Below are positions 44,660 through 56,350 of a DNA stretch of 64,000 nucleotides, piece after piece (the stretch's first letter is position 1; each line of letters begins with the position of its first letter). The position numbers and the translations under genes are program-made. This DNA comes from Platanthera guangdongensis (lineage: Eukaryota; Streptophyta; Magnoliopsida; Asparagales; Orchidaceae), in assembly GCA_039583875.1 (NCBI GenBank), contig CM077165.1, positions 78,108,757 through 78,172,756 on the forward strand, given 5' to 3'. The notes under the pieces are model-generated. The model did not search any database. It saw nothing but the letters and a program-made list of their open reading frames with translations, and had not been told where the DNA came from.

Positions 44660-46519
44660 AAAATTATATAAAGGAAAGACATGTACAAAACCAAAATTTG
44701 TACCTGAGCGGAACAACTCCGGATACTCGTCAAGCATAGTCTGCTCTCGTTCCCAAGAGAGCTCCTCACGACTGCAATTGTCCCACCGGACCTTGACCAT
44801 CCTGATCTCTTTATTGCGTATCCGCTTGACCTCCGAGTCCTCAAACCGCACAGGCTTGACTTTTGTCGTCAGCCCACTATCCACCGACACTTGATCAACC
44901 ACGATCACTTGCGTAGTCTCTTGCACCGCCTTCCGAAGCACCGAAATATGGAATACATCGTGTAATCCACCAAGCTCCACTGAATGATTCAACCGATAGG
45001 CCGCTTCACCAACTCGCTCCAGAACCTCAAATGGCCCAAGGTACCTCGGGCTTAGCTTTTTCAATCGCCTCACCCGCGAGACACCCTTGAACGGCTTGAT
45101 CTTTAAGTACACATAGTCGCCCACAGCGAACTCCACGTTCCTGTGCTTGGCATTATAGTACTTTGTCTGCCGGTCCTGAGCGATAAGCAACCTCTCCCGA
45201 ATGGTTCTCACCAAAGAAGTAGCATCCTCCACTTCTAAACGCTTATACAACTTTGACTCACCCGTTTCTAGCCAAGACAACGGCGTGCAACATTTTCTAC
45301 CATATAGGGCCTTGAAGGGCGCCATTTGTATACTCGCTTGGTAGATGTTGTTGTATGTAAACTCCACCAAATAAAGGTGGTCTTCCCATCGCTTTCCAAA
45401 GTCCAAGAAACACATGCGGAGCATGTCTTCCATAGTTCTATTGACCCTCTCGGTCTGCCCATCCATTTGCGGATGGAAGGCTATGTTGAATTTCAACTTT
45501 GCCCCCAACATTTGTTGCACTAGCCTTCAATCATTGGACGTGAACCGCCCATCTCGGTCACTCACGATACTGCGGGGCACACCATGAAGCCGTACTATGT
45601 TATCCACATAAAGTTTTGCCAACTTCTCCACCGGATCATCGTTCCTATGCGGAATAAAATGCGACACCTTTGTTAACCAATCCACGACCACCCAAATGGC
45701 GTCGTTCCCCTTTTGCGACCTTGGCAAACCGTGCACAAAGTCCATAGAGATGTCGTCGAATTTCCACTCCGGAATAGGCAAGGACTTAAGAAATCCTCCC
45801 AGCTTTTGACATTCCGCCTTCACCAAGGCGTAAGTTTGGCACTTCGCCACGTAGAGCGCCACATCTTTCTTCAAACCCGGCCACCAAAACAGTTTCTTCA
45901 CATCGCGGTACATCTTCATGCTCCCCGGGTGAATCGAGTACTTGGTATGGTGTGCCTCGTACAACAATTCCACCTGCAAATTACCCACACTTGGGATGCA
46001 CAGACGACCATCTTTCCAAAGTAATCTGTCCTCCATGATGAATTGGGAATTTGACCCATCCAGAGCCTCTACCATGAACTGCTTCATATGAGCATCCATA
46101 TCCAAAGCCTGCCGAATACGATCAGCCATGTCATATTGGACTTCAGACCAATTCAGAACTGCTTCAGCACTTGATTGCCTATCCACACAAACAATCTCCA
46201 ACGCCTCCAACTCCCGCACCAACCGCTCATCATGCACCGATAGCCAATTGGCTTGAGCTGGGGCTCGGCGACTCAACGCGTCGGCAACCGCATTCCCTTT
46301 ACCAGGCACGTAGTGGATCTTGAATGTATAGTCCCCCAGGAACTCCATCCATCTACGCTGCCGCATATTCAGATCCTTCTGATCAAACAGATACTTCAGG
46401 CTCTTGTGATCGGTGTAGATATCAATCTTCACACCGTACAAATAGTGTCTCCATAGCTTTAAGGCAAAAATCACGGCCGCTAACTCCAAGTCATGGACCG
46501 GATAGTTCCTTTCATGCAC
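44660..46519 (-). pseudogene. Element J RNase H, integrase and chromodomain-like tail
   Basis: RNase H end with [10 protein letters not shown] (about 46280). Integrase zinc region HH...CQTYA, where the second Cys of CxxC is Tyr. Core with [15 protein letters not shown] and VSDRDGRF, a stop at about 45524, then HPQMDGQTERVNRTMEDML with the catalytic Glu. C-terminal YLGPFEVLERVGEAAYRL and the chromodomain-like VKVRWDNCSREELSWERE of the Tekay clade. A stop at about 46528 separates this from the first part of RNase H. Confidence 0.88.
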
Positions 46520-46529
46520 TTTTATCTAT

Positions 46530-47940
46530 CTCGAGCCATAAGCTATTACACTTCCGTGTTACAGTATCACGCAACCCAAACTGCTGCCTGAAGCATCGCT
46601 GTAAATCTCATAGCCTTCGGTCCCACATGGCGAACTCAGTACAGGCGCCGTGGTCAACCGACACTTCAAATCCTCAAAAGCTCGCGTGCACTCCGGCGTC
46701 TAAACGAACTTATGCTCCTTCCTCGTCAAAGTAGTGAGAGGTAACGCTATCCGCGAGAAGTTCTCTACGAAGCGCCTATAATAGCCGGCAAGCCCTAGAA
46801 AGCTCCGGACTTCCGCTACCGTAGCAAGCTCAGGCCACTCCCGTATCGCAACAATCTTCGCTGGATCCACAACAATACCCTCTCCACTCACTATATGACT
46901 GAGGAACGCCACTGAGGATAACCAAAACTCGCACTTCGAGAACTTGGCATACGGTTGATTCCTCCTTAGCGTATCCAAAACCAGATGAAGATGCTTGAAG
47001 TGATCTTCCTCACTTTGCGAGTACACCAAAATATCATCGATGAAAAGGATCACAAAATGGTCCAAGTACTCTCTGAAAGTCCTGTTCATCAAATCCATGA
47101 ACACTGACGGCGCATTAGTCAGCCCAAACGGCATGACCGTAAACTCATAATGCTCGCATCTCGTACTAAACGCTATCTTCGGGATATCACTCTCCCTTAT
47201 TCGCAGCTGATAGTACCCAGCCTTGAGATCCAACTTCGAGTACACCGTCGACCCGACTAACTGATCAAAAATATCATCAATCCGGGGGATCGGGTACTTG
47301 TTCTTCTCCGTCAGCTTGTTGAGCTCCCGATAATCAATACATAGCCTCAAGCTTCCGTCCTTCTTCTTAACAAAGAGGACCGGTGCGCTCCAAGGAGAAG
47401 AACTCGGGCGCACATACCCTTGCTCCAACAACTCTTGCAGTTGAACTTTCAGCTCCGCCATTTCCTTAGGCTCTAGCCGATAAGGTGATCGTGACACAGG
47501 CTTTGCACCTGGCACTAGCTCAATCGTGAAATCTATCACCCGCTGAGGCGGGGCTCCATGACGATCTGCGAGGAACACATCAGGGTATTCCGATACCACT
47601 GAAATACTATCCAACGCGGGCTTCAGCTTTGCAACCTCCACTAGTGTAAAGAATAGTTCTGCACCGGCATGAACCGCGTTCACCACCTGAAGAGCAGATA
47701 TCAACGTCTTGCTCGACCCCTTTAAGCCCATAAAAGTCGTTTCACGACTTGCTCCCAGCTTGACTTCCTTGCGACTGCAATCGATATAGGCTTGCTGCTC
47801 CGAGAGCCAGTCCATGCCAAATATAATGTCGAACTCCACCAATGGAAGTAACGACGCTTGTAGATCGAACTCCTGATTCCCAATACGAATCTTAACATCA
47901 CAGATCCTATCCGCCGCATCGAACACCCATTGGGCAACAA
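46530..47940 (-). pseudogene. Element J protease end, reverse transcriptase, RNase H start
   Basis: [15 protein letters not shown] ends the protease. RT has [32 protein letters not shown] and the catalytic [16 protein letters not shown] stop at 46700 (in place of a Trp codon, as inferred from the family) precedes the RNase H start IYSDASGSSLG. The protease frame shifts by one base at about 47930. Confidence 0.88.
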
Positions 47941-48072
47941 CACATCCAACTTATCCTTCTCCATCGAAGAAGGGACTCTGATGCGTGATATAAATCCCTC
48001 GGACAAGAAGGAGTGTGAAGCTCCCGTATCGAAGAGTGCTCTTGCCGGATTTTCACAAATCAAAACAAATCC
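47930..48072 (-). pseudogene. Element J protease active-site part
   Basis: CENPARALFDTGASHSFLS holds the D-T-G active site of gypsy proteases. It is in a different frame from gag upstream; the difference is resolved if 48072-48147 is removed. Downstream it leaves frame near 47930. Confidence 0.8.
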
Positions 48073-48147
48073 TAAACAAGCAGTGGTATGGTAACATGTG
48101 CATAACAAGTATTTAAAGAAATTGACTTACTATAAATTAAACCGTAC
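48072..48147 (-). other. Possible 76-bp intron between J gag and protease
   Basis: Minus strand: GGCAG|GTACGG at 48147 and GTTTAG|GATTTG at 48072. The stretch is A/T-rich and has stops in the gag frame (TTATAG, TAAG). Its length (76, one more than a multiple of 3) accounts exactly for the shift between the gag frame and the protease frame. Splicing is inferred, not shown; an old insertion with chance splice signals is the alternative. Confidence 0.45.
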
Positions 48148-49291
48148 CTGCCACCACATCGGCCTGTTTGATGGACTCCTGTTGGCCAAGATTGTACACC
48201 CTTGGTTGGGCCGGAGCATAGTGGGACGTGGTCGACTCCACCGCCTTGCCCTTCTCTTCATAAGTCGCTCCCGGCTTCCTTTCGGACTTGGGACGTCCGC
48301 TCCAACAATCGCGGGCAAAGTGCCCCGTCTTTCCACAAGTAAAACATGCACCCGGGGTCCGACTCGTAGTCGCCCCAGAAGCACCAGAAGAAGCTGGACC
48401 CGAAGTCCTATGCTTCTTAAAGAATCTTCGATAGCCGGATTTTGAAGTAGTCGACACTTTGAATTCAGACTTCTTGTCACCCAAGCTTTTCTTTGCCTGT
48501 ACGTTCTTCATGTCCTTCTCCAAGGACCGGGCCGTGTTGACCAAGGTCAAGAAACCCTGCGTCATCGGCCCCGAGAGTAGTAATCTCAACTCATCTCTCA
48601 AGCCTTCGTAGAATCGATTCATTTTGCGCTCCTCATCCGCGATGGTGGAGCTAGCATATCGACTCAAACGAGTAAACTCATGGAGATATTCATCTACGCT
48701 CTTCTCACCCTACACCAACTTCAGGAACTCGTTCTCCATCGAAATCCTCTGAGTAGAAGGGAGGTACCTTGCTAAGAACAATCCCGAGAACTCTTCCATC
48801 AGGACGTCTGTAAGTTGTCTACCTCTCAAATGATGCAGCTCCAAACCTTCCCACCATAAACTTGCTTCACCGTCCAAAAGGAACGTAGCAATGGTGGTCA
48901 TTTGCCACTCCTCCGTCTCCATTGCTGTCATGAATCTCTTCACCCTGGAGAGCCAGTCTTCAGCTTGAGATGGGGTTCCCAACCCCGAGAATACCGGAGG
49001 GTTAAAGCTCATGACATGCTTGAGCTGTCTCTCTGTTGCCCTCCTTGGCACCACCGGCTCCACTACCACCTGTTCCACTCTCCTCGGCTCAACCTATGGA
49101 AGAGGTTCCTGCTCCATCCAAGGAGCGGGCTGCTGCATTTGCCTTGCAGGCTGCGTATTTATCACGGCCAACACTGCTTCGGCCACCAATCGTATGTTCT
49201 CAGCCGATAGAGGTGTTGCAGGAGCAACATCTTGTGCACTGCTAGCCTTAGAAACTCGACGTTCCGATGACCCAGCACCACTTCTGGTCAC
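48137..49291 (-). pseudogene. Element J gag
   Basis: The frame opens at GTG 49291 directly after TAG and has no upstream ATG. Gag core FLLDGEASLWWEGLE (about 48870), LRDELRLLLSG, and zinc knuckle CFTCGKTGHFARDC at 48305-48346. Stops TAG at 49094 and 48710. The N-terminal 60 residues are Ala/Ser-rich. Either the true ATG is lost (ATG to GTG at 49291), or translation starts in the LTR exon at 50824 and reaches 49291 by splicing. Confidence 0.82.
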
Positions 49292-49500
49292 CTATAGTGG
49301 TACAAAACACCGTTAAACGACCAAATAAAATTACAAACAGCAATTATAGGAACACGCAGGTTTCTCAAACATGTGTAGTTTCATTCCAAAGTGGACATTC
49401 ATGGGTTCTTTTACCATTATAACGATGACGCACACAATGTGCTCACCACCCCTTAAAAAGAATTCGGCCACGAATTCATCTTAAGCCCGACCAAAACCAG

Positions 49501-49514
49501 TAGTCTAATACCAA
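49501..49514 (-). promoter_or_regulatory. Element J primer binding site
   Basis: Minus strand TTGGTATTAGACTA, a decayed tRNA-Met site, two bases after the LTR. Confidence 0.75.
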
Positions 49515-49848
49515 ATTGTAACACCCCCTATCCATCGCATAGCATATAGCAGTAGGTCCGGCTGGGGCCCGACGCCGTATGCTACAGACAGACCGGGTGG
49601 TTACTCATGGAAACCATCCAACCAATCATAACGTCCTACACAGAGCATTCTAGCGGAAGCAGTTTATAAAAGTTGCAATAAAGAACCCAGCACTAAAGCA
49701 TGAATGTCCACTAATACCAAATAGGAATGTTATACATACACCAGTACAAGCCTTAAGGCCTTACAAAATTGTTCACTTCATATTACATGCTTTACAAACC
49801 ACGACACGTAGGCCGGTCATACATGAATAAAAGCAGTATAAACTCCAT

Positions 49849-49917
49849 TTAGGCCTTCGAGGGCCGGCTTCGCAACTTGGGCTTTAGCCTGCTATTGACC
49901 GCTTGGTCCAGCAGCAC
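49849..49917 (-). other. Second exon-like segment in J 5' LTR
   Basis: Strong acceptor TTTGTTGCTTGCAG before 49917, then 22 codons (VLLDQAVNSRLKPKLRSRP...) and TAA, in phase with the ATG exon. Also in the 3' LTR, ending at 42644. It could be a competing acceptor giving a short protein instead of gag. Confidence 0.35.
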
Positions 49918-50794
49918 CTGCAAGCAACAAACCACCGAACGGTGGCAAAACAAGGCAACAGTCAACAATGCTGACCAAATTATAACGATCCCGCCCCCAA
50001 CTCGGGGCGGCGATGCTCCTTCCCTGCATTTCATTATCATAAGCGAGCAATATATCAATATTCATTTCATCACAGACGTTGGCTCGCACAATCACAGACC
50101 CCGTGCTCTCAGGGCACATTCTCGGTGAACCGGTCGATGTCATGTCAATTAAAGCCATAGACATTCTGGACTCACCACCGCCACTTTGACGGCCAAACCT
50201 ATGAGCATTTTATCTTACCGGCATGGGTCACGACAGTTTAAGCCATAGACCGCCGAAGACCCTCATCTATGCCAACGGCAAGTGCCACGTCACCTTAGGT
50301 CTCTTTAACCGAACGACATAGAAATGGGTACGGTTCCATCTAACCCGTGCTCACGTCGCAACGACAATTTAAGCTATTTGCGCGGGTCAAACTTCTCCCG
50401 AGTCCCATTTTCGTCACACATTTCACATAACTCGGTTATGTTCAAGTTGGCTCTCAGGCCTCCAAGTTGGCAAGATCACTCATCCGCCCAGTTTTCCGTA
50501 TGCACCTTTGGGTTAATCCCCAAGGCTCCCTGTTGCAATCTACCGTGTAGAAAACCCGAAAAACAACCAATAGCACGGAGTCTTCTCCGGCATTATGCAA
50601 TGCAACATCACCGATCCAGACCAACATGTCCGGATAGGCTTCACACATCATGCCTATGTCCGTTCTCGCTTATGGACTCTAAACAACGGGGACTTCACAT
50701 ATCTACCCGAAGGAATGCCTCCAACTCACCGCAAACTCGCGAGAGCGGGCTTCCTATGCAAAGAAGGAGAGCTACACATGCTCAAGAAGAGGAT

Positions 50795-50824
50795 CATTAC
50801 CCTAGCGTTCTTCTTTGGCGCCAT
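50795..50824 (-). other. LTR exon with ATG and splice donor (element J)
   Basis: The minus strand encodes MAPKKNAR and is followed by GTAATG (GTAACG in the 3' LTR). The peptide is unchanged between the two LTR copies although one codon differs (AAT/AAC). Tekay gag proteins typically begin with M-P-P/K-R-R-like basic residues (family knowledge), so this looks like the gag start. Without splicing the frame continues for 24 more codons and stops. Confidence 0.5.
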
Positions 50825-51838
50825 GGGAAAGTAAGCGGATGAAAAGCACCGCACTAGCTTTGCCTTCGTGGATCCGGAGTCGGCTCGCGATTTGGAGCTT
50901 CGAAGCTCCTCCAATGGCCGAATCTAGCTTCTTTCTTCTTCCTTCCTTGGCTCTCCTCTCTCTCTCTAAGCTTTAGAAAGATAACAACTCATGAAAAGTG
51001 AGGGTTTCTAAGGCCCAATCCCAGGTATATCCCATCAGGAACAACCCCAGCCGTTGGATCATTAATTAAAGAAACGAACGGCTTTGATTCGGGACTGAAA
51101 TGTCCAATCTGGACCGCACACGGCCTGGCACACGCTCGTGTACAGGGCCGTGTGCCTCATTCGCCGTCAAAATCGACTCGCGTGGAACAACACACGGGCA
51201 TCGAACATGCCCGTGTTCGACCTGACACGCCCGTGTTCCACCTGACACGGCCGTGTGGCCGGCCGTGTACCCCCATCGATTTATCCCGAAAACAACCCGA
51301 GCACTGCACGGGTTCTAGGACACGACCGTGTACTTGCCCGTGTGTACCTCAACACGCCTGGGCTCCAGGCCGTGTACACGGTCTCGACACTCTACACTTC
51401 GTCGAGCAAAGATCGTCGACCTGACGACACGGCCTTTGACACGCCCGTGTCCTAGGCCGTGTGCCTTGTCTCGACACTTCGTCGAGCAAAATTCGTCGAC
51501 TCCCCGGGATGAGTGTCGACATGGGTCGACACGCCCTGCGACACGCCCGTGTCGCAGGCCGTGTGCCATGTCTCGACACTTCGTCGAGCGCAGAGTGTCG
51601 ACTTCACGGGCTGAGTGTCGACACGGGTCGACACGCCCTGCGACACGCCCGTGTAGCAGGCCGTGTGCCCAGTCTCGACACAATGTCGAGAGCAAAATGT
51701 CGACTTCGCCGGCTGAGTGTCGACACAAGCTTGACACGCCCTGGTACACACCCGTATCCCAAGCAGTGTGCCTCCTGCCAGAACCCAAAACTGGCCCAAA
51801 ACTTCCCCCGTCGCTCTTTTGAGTTTCAGGGCGTTACA

Positions 51839-51843
51839 GGATA
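51839..51843. repeat. Target-site duplication of J, right copy (GGATA)
   Basis: Matches 42307-42311. Confidence 0.95.
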
Positions 51844-52783
51844 AATGAGGAGGAAGTGGAGATGATGGAGGAGATGGTGCTGGTGAAGCATGTGGGGATT
51901 CTGGTGGAGTAGGAGGTTGAGTAGGGGATGATGAAAGTGTGGAAGAGGGATGGATTTGTGTTGCTGGAAGAGATGGTGGTGCTGGATGAATCTCTTCAGT
52001 AGGGTGGGGAGTGGCTTTAACGGCCCTGGTGCCTTCAGAAGCTGGGGTGGAAGAGGTTGAAGCCTTGGATGTCTTAGTGATGGTCCTCTCCCACCTGCCA
52101 AATAAGGCACATATTAGCCTTTTACTGGCATTGATGAATATGGTCTGGGAGACCAGTGATTCAGCAGCTTTTTCTTGTAAAAAGATCCCTAGGATCCTTC
52201 CAAATCATACTTCATTTTTATTGTTTTTCTTCTGTATCAGATCAAAAAGAATCTATGCCCAATCCATAGGTTTCTTATTTATGATTGCACACATGACCAA
52301 AAACTGGTGTCTGGTGATGTAGTCATGAGCAGTATATTTCCCAAGCAAAACGTTTCCAACTAAATCTGCCAAAAACTTATAAGGGGCAGAGAGGTCTTTC
52401 TTCAAGAGCTTATTAGGGTTATCTCCAGTATAACCCATTAGGCTCAGCATCATGTCAGACTCCTCTATTTCAATCTCTAGTTGCTCTTCTCCATTCCTTA
52501 ATCCAAAAATTTTAGTTAAGATTGCGAGAGTTAAGGAGACAGGTTTACTCGCAATGGTGCCTGTCATCATATTCTCCTCTGTTGACGATAGGGTGTAGAC
52601 CCATTCTCTGATTTCAGTGCTGTGCTGTTTGATTCTTCTTGTCATCAAGGTTTTGAGTTCTTGTTCATTAAGTAGTTCCAGAATGTAAATAAATATGGGA
52701 TCAAGGTGTTGAAATGAATCAAAGTCCACATCAAAACCTGTATCGAACTTCATGCCTGCGAGAATACTTGCCTGAATCGCCAT
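51844..52783 (-). pseudogene. Element F downstream ORF, N-terminal part
   Basis: ATG at 52783 (MAIQASILAGMKFDTG, context TCCATGGCG), preferred to the ATG at 52882 because the intervening residues look non-coding. The folded N-terminal region (LNEQELKTLMTRRIKQHST, LTKIFGLRNGEEQLE) resembles that of the A ORF. Stops at 52253 and about 52205, then a Pro/Ser-rich stretch to the J insertion. Sense to pol, with a palindrome cluster 140-390 bases upstream. Confidence 0.68.
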
Positions 52784-52923
52784 GGAATCACCTGCAAGAG
52801 AGACACAAAAGCGGAGATCAAGTGCAAAGGAACAGAAAGCGCGGGACGGAGGTCGAAGAAAACCTAAATATAGGGTTTTCAAGAATATGAATCAACAGAC
52901 TCCGTCCCATGAAAATAAAAATA

Positions 52924-53170
52924 ATTCTTCGAATTGAGTTCGATGAAATAATTTTGAATGAAATAATTCGTCGACCTTATCCCAAAGAATGCAAGACAGT
53001 TCGTCGAACTTCGTTCGACGAATATCTTCTGAAGCAAGTTCGTCAAACTCCATTCGACGAAAATTGTTTCACTCACAGAGAGTTCGTCGATCTCCGTTCG
53101 ACGAATATCTCTCAAAATTTCCCCTGTTCGTCGAACTCCATTCGACGAACTTTGAAAAATTCGTCGAGTG
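52924..53170 (-). promoter_or_regulatory. Palindromes upstream of the F downstream ORF
   Basis: Four to six inverted pairs of TTCGTCGAAC and GTTCGACGAA with 3-5-base spacers, best at 53000-53022 (10-bp arms, spacer TTC). Same word as in the F LTR. Lies between the end of RNase H and the ORF start. Confidence 0.6.
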
Positions 53171-53218
53171 CAGACAGAAATTAAATAAAGTCTTCTCCAT
53201 TGATCATGCCAAGTTAAT

Positions 53219-54700
53219 TTACAAAGAACATATGATTTCTCTCATCCAGAGGTTTGATGAATATATAAGCCTTTGTAAATCAGTGTAGATATAGACAACC
53301 TTGATTTTATTTTTGTCTACACACTCTCTAATGAAATGATGTCTTATATCAATATGTTTTGTCCTACTATGGTGAACTGGATTCTGGGCTATTCCTATAG
53401 CACTTGTATTATCACAGATTAGGGTTGAATTATTTAAGTTTAACCAATAATCTAGAAGTTGATTTTGTATCCAAAGCATCTGTGAACAACAGCTGCCTGC
53501 TGCAATATATTCAGCTTCAGCAGTAGAGGTTGACACTGATGTTTGCTTTTTACAAAACCAAGATACTAATCTTATACCAAGGAACTGGCAAGTCCCTAAA
53601 GTACTTTTTCTATCTACCCTGCATCCAGCAAAATCAGCATCAGAGTATCCAGTTAACTCAAATTCTGATTCAGTAGGATACCATAGGCCTAGATTAGGAC
53701 AACTCTTTATATATCTCAAAATCCTTTTTAGTAAAATTAGGTGAGATTCTTTATGGTTCACCTGGAACCTAGCACAAAGACATGTGGCAAACATAATATC
53801 TGGCCTACTTGCTGTGAGGTATAATAGGGATCCAACAATGCCCCTATAAAGTTTACGATCCACAGGTTTCCCTAGTACATCAGAGTCCACAACAGCGTTG
53901 GAAGCCATGGGTGTTTTCTTTGCTGAGGTATTAGCCATCCCAAACTTCTTTAGAAGTTCTTTAGCATATTTTGCTTGAGAGATGAAGATGCCATCAGGGA
54001 GCTGCTTCACTTGGAGACCAAGGAAGTAGGAAAGCTCACCCATGCTACTCATTTCAAATTTGGAATGCATGAGGTCAGAGAACCTCTTGCATAATTTGGA
54101 ATCTATAGAGCGAAATATAATATCATCCACATAGATTTGTACTAATAAGATTTGGTTCTTATGATGTCCAGTGAAAAGAGTTTTATCTACAGTTCCTCTT
54201 GTAAATTTATGCTCTAATAGAAAACTAGCTAAGATCTCATACCAAGCTCTTGGAGCTTGGTTTAGACCATAAAGAGCCTTATGCAATTTAAAAACATGAG
54301 AGGGGTAAGTTGGAGAAACAAAACCTGCAGGTTGTTCTACATAAACCTCTTCTTGTAGCACTCCATTTAGAAAAGCACTCTTCACATCCATTTGGAAGAC
54401 CTTGAACCTCTTGTATGCTGCATAAGCAAGGAATATTCTTATGGCTACCAACCTTGCAACAGGTGCAAAGGTTTGATCATAATCAATTCCTTCTTCTTGC
54501 TTATATCCTTGAGCAACAAGCCTAGCCTTGTTTCTCACAATGACTCCTTGGGCATCTAGCTTGTTTCTGAAAACCCATTTGGTTCCAATAACTGGGTAGT
54601 TTTGGGGTCTTGGAACCAAATCCCAAACTCTACATCTCTCAAATTGATTTAGTTCCTCCTACATTGCAAGGATCCAGTGGGGATCCTGCTCAGCATCATG
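53219..54700 (-). pseudogene. Element F reverse transcriptase and RNase H
   Basis: Copia [35 protein letters not shown] (residues 163-169 of the open frame at 54619), then RNase H with [19 protein letters not shown] and [10 protein letters not shown]. The end loses frame near 53285. A stop at 54658 lies just upstream (TAG, in place of Gln by family comparison). 466 codons remain open, so this is the best kept pol segment in the window. Confidence 0.9.
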
Positions 54701-54749
54701 AATGGATAGAGGTTCAACCTGAGAGAGAAAACAGGCATGCATCAAATAT

Positions 54750-56350
54750 TGGGTGAGTTGATGCCTTGTCTATACACCTGCTGATATGTCTCCAATCACT
54801 TGATATCTGGGGTGATCCCTTAGTGTGACAAAATCAGTGGATGGAGTGGGTTGTCCAATAACATTTGGAATTAATTCCTCTTGTGAAATTGTATTTGCTA
54901 TTGATAGAGATTCATTTTCTTATGCTTCTTCTTCTTCACTTTCTTTAATGGCTTGTGGAGAGGGATTAGTTGGAACCTCTTGGGTGTGGTTTAGTCCATC
55001 CAAGATCTCACACAAGTGGGGTACCTGCAAGTTGTTATTGGCAGAAACTTCTTTTTCCTTGCAATACATGTCAGTCTCATCAAATGAAATATGAATGGAC
55101 TCTTCAATTTTTAATGTTGATTTATTAAAAACCCTATAGGTCTTGCTTACTTGGGAGTATACTAGAAAAACTCCCTCTTCAGCATTAGCCTCAAACTTTC
55201 TAATGTATTTTTTGTTGTTATTATAAATGTAACATAAGCATCCAAATACTTTGAAATAGTTGATTTTAGGTTTCTTCCCTTTGAGCAATTCATAGGGAGT
55301 CCTGTTCTTTAGTTTGTAAATTAGGATCCTGTTCAGGACATAATTTGCTGTGCTTACAGCCTCTGCCCAAAAGGTTAGGGGCATGTAGGCATCTGCAAGC
55401 AATGTACCTGCAACTTCAATGAGTGTCCTATTTTTCCTTTCAGCTACCCTATTTTGTTGGGGAATTCTAGGAGCTGAGAAGCAATGCCTGATACCTTCCT
55501 TCTTAAAGAACTCATGCATAAGAAGAGACTCAAACTCTGTGCCATGATCATTTCTGATCAATGCAACATGAGTAGAGAACTCAATCTGTATGGTCCTGAG
55601 AAAATCTGTAAGAACCTTGAAGGTATCTGACTTAGATCTCAGAAAGAATACCCAACTGAACCTGGAGAAGTCATCCACTGTAACCAAAGTGTAGGATTTC
55701 GCTCCTAGGCTTTGTACAACAATGGGTCAAAAGAGATCCAATTGTAGCAAGTACAAAATCCTAGGTGAATCACTCTTATTAACTGATTTAAAACTAGTTT
55801 TAGTTTGCTTGCCTAACTGACAAGCCCTGCAGACACATTCCTTCTTGTAGGGACCAGAAGGTAGACCTCTAACAAGGTTGTGTTTAGATAGCCTTGCAAT
55901 ATTTTTCAGATTTACATGACCTAGTATTTTGTGCAATAAGTCATTCTGATTACTAGTTAAATTAAGTAAACAAATATCAGTTTTGGCAGAAAAATTTTTT
56001 AATAAGTATATGTTGCCTTGCCTATTTCCAATTAAAAATGTTTGGTTGTTTTTATCAATAATAGAACAAGTGGATGGGTTAAAGTATACCTGATAACCAT
56101 CATCACATAACTGACTTATGGAGATGAGGTTATGCTTGAGTCCACTTACATATGTTACCTTTTTGAATGTGACAGCTCCTATTCTTACTTCTCCAAATCC
56201 TTCTGACTAACCACATTTGGAGTCACTAAAGATAACCTTTGGCCCCAGCTTGGACTTGTAGTTGACTAAGATGTCCTTGCTGCTAGTAATATATTTGGAG
56301 CGGCCACTGTTCAGGTACCAAGTTTGATTTACCCCTGGACAGCTCTTCAC
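54750..56350 (-). pseudogene. Element F protease and integrase
   Basis: Protease TWYLNSGRSKYITS with D-S-G changed to N-S-G, and LKHNLISISQLC. GAG-pre-integrase HKILGHVNLKNIARL and CRACQLGKQTKTSF. Integrase core: VDDFSRFSWVFFL, IRNDHGTEF and PQQNRVAERKNRTL carry the D, D, E triad. Then PYELLKGKKPKINYFKVFGC. Stops at 55727 (in place of a Gly codon), 54920 and about 54774, and one near 56213. Confidence 0.88.

Larger units (their letters stand above)
42312..51838 (-). mobile_element. Element J: Tekay/Del-like Ty3/gypsy chromovirus
   Basis: 9.5 kb with two LTRs and perfect TSD GGATA. Order on the minus strand: LTR, primer site, gag, protease, RT, RNase H, integrase, chromodomain-like tail, polypurine tract, LTR. 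Each enzyme domain is recognisable. At least five stops and one frameshift inactivate it. The LTR contains a short ATG exon with a splice donor. Confidence 0.93.
49517..51838 (-). repeat. Element J 5' LTR
   Basis: 2322 bp, ends TGTAACGCC...GGTGTTACA on the minus strand. Differs from the 3' LTR at a few percent of sites. Contains the palindrome cluster, the ATG exon (50824-50801) and a second exon-like piece (49917-49849). Confidence 0.93.

Noticed and set aside
44105..44739. Overlapping frames of 120-160 codons on both strands
   Set aside because: Produced by CG-rich palindromes in the J LTR, which lack stops on both strands.
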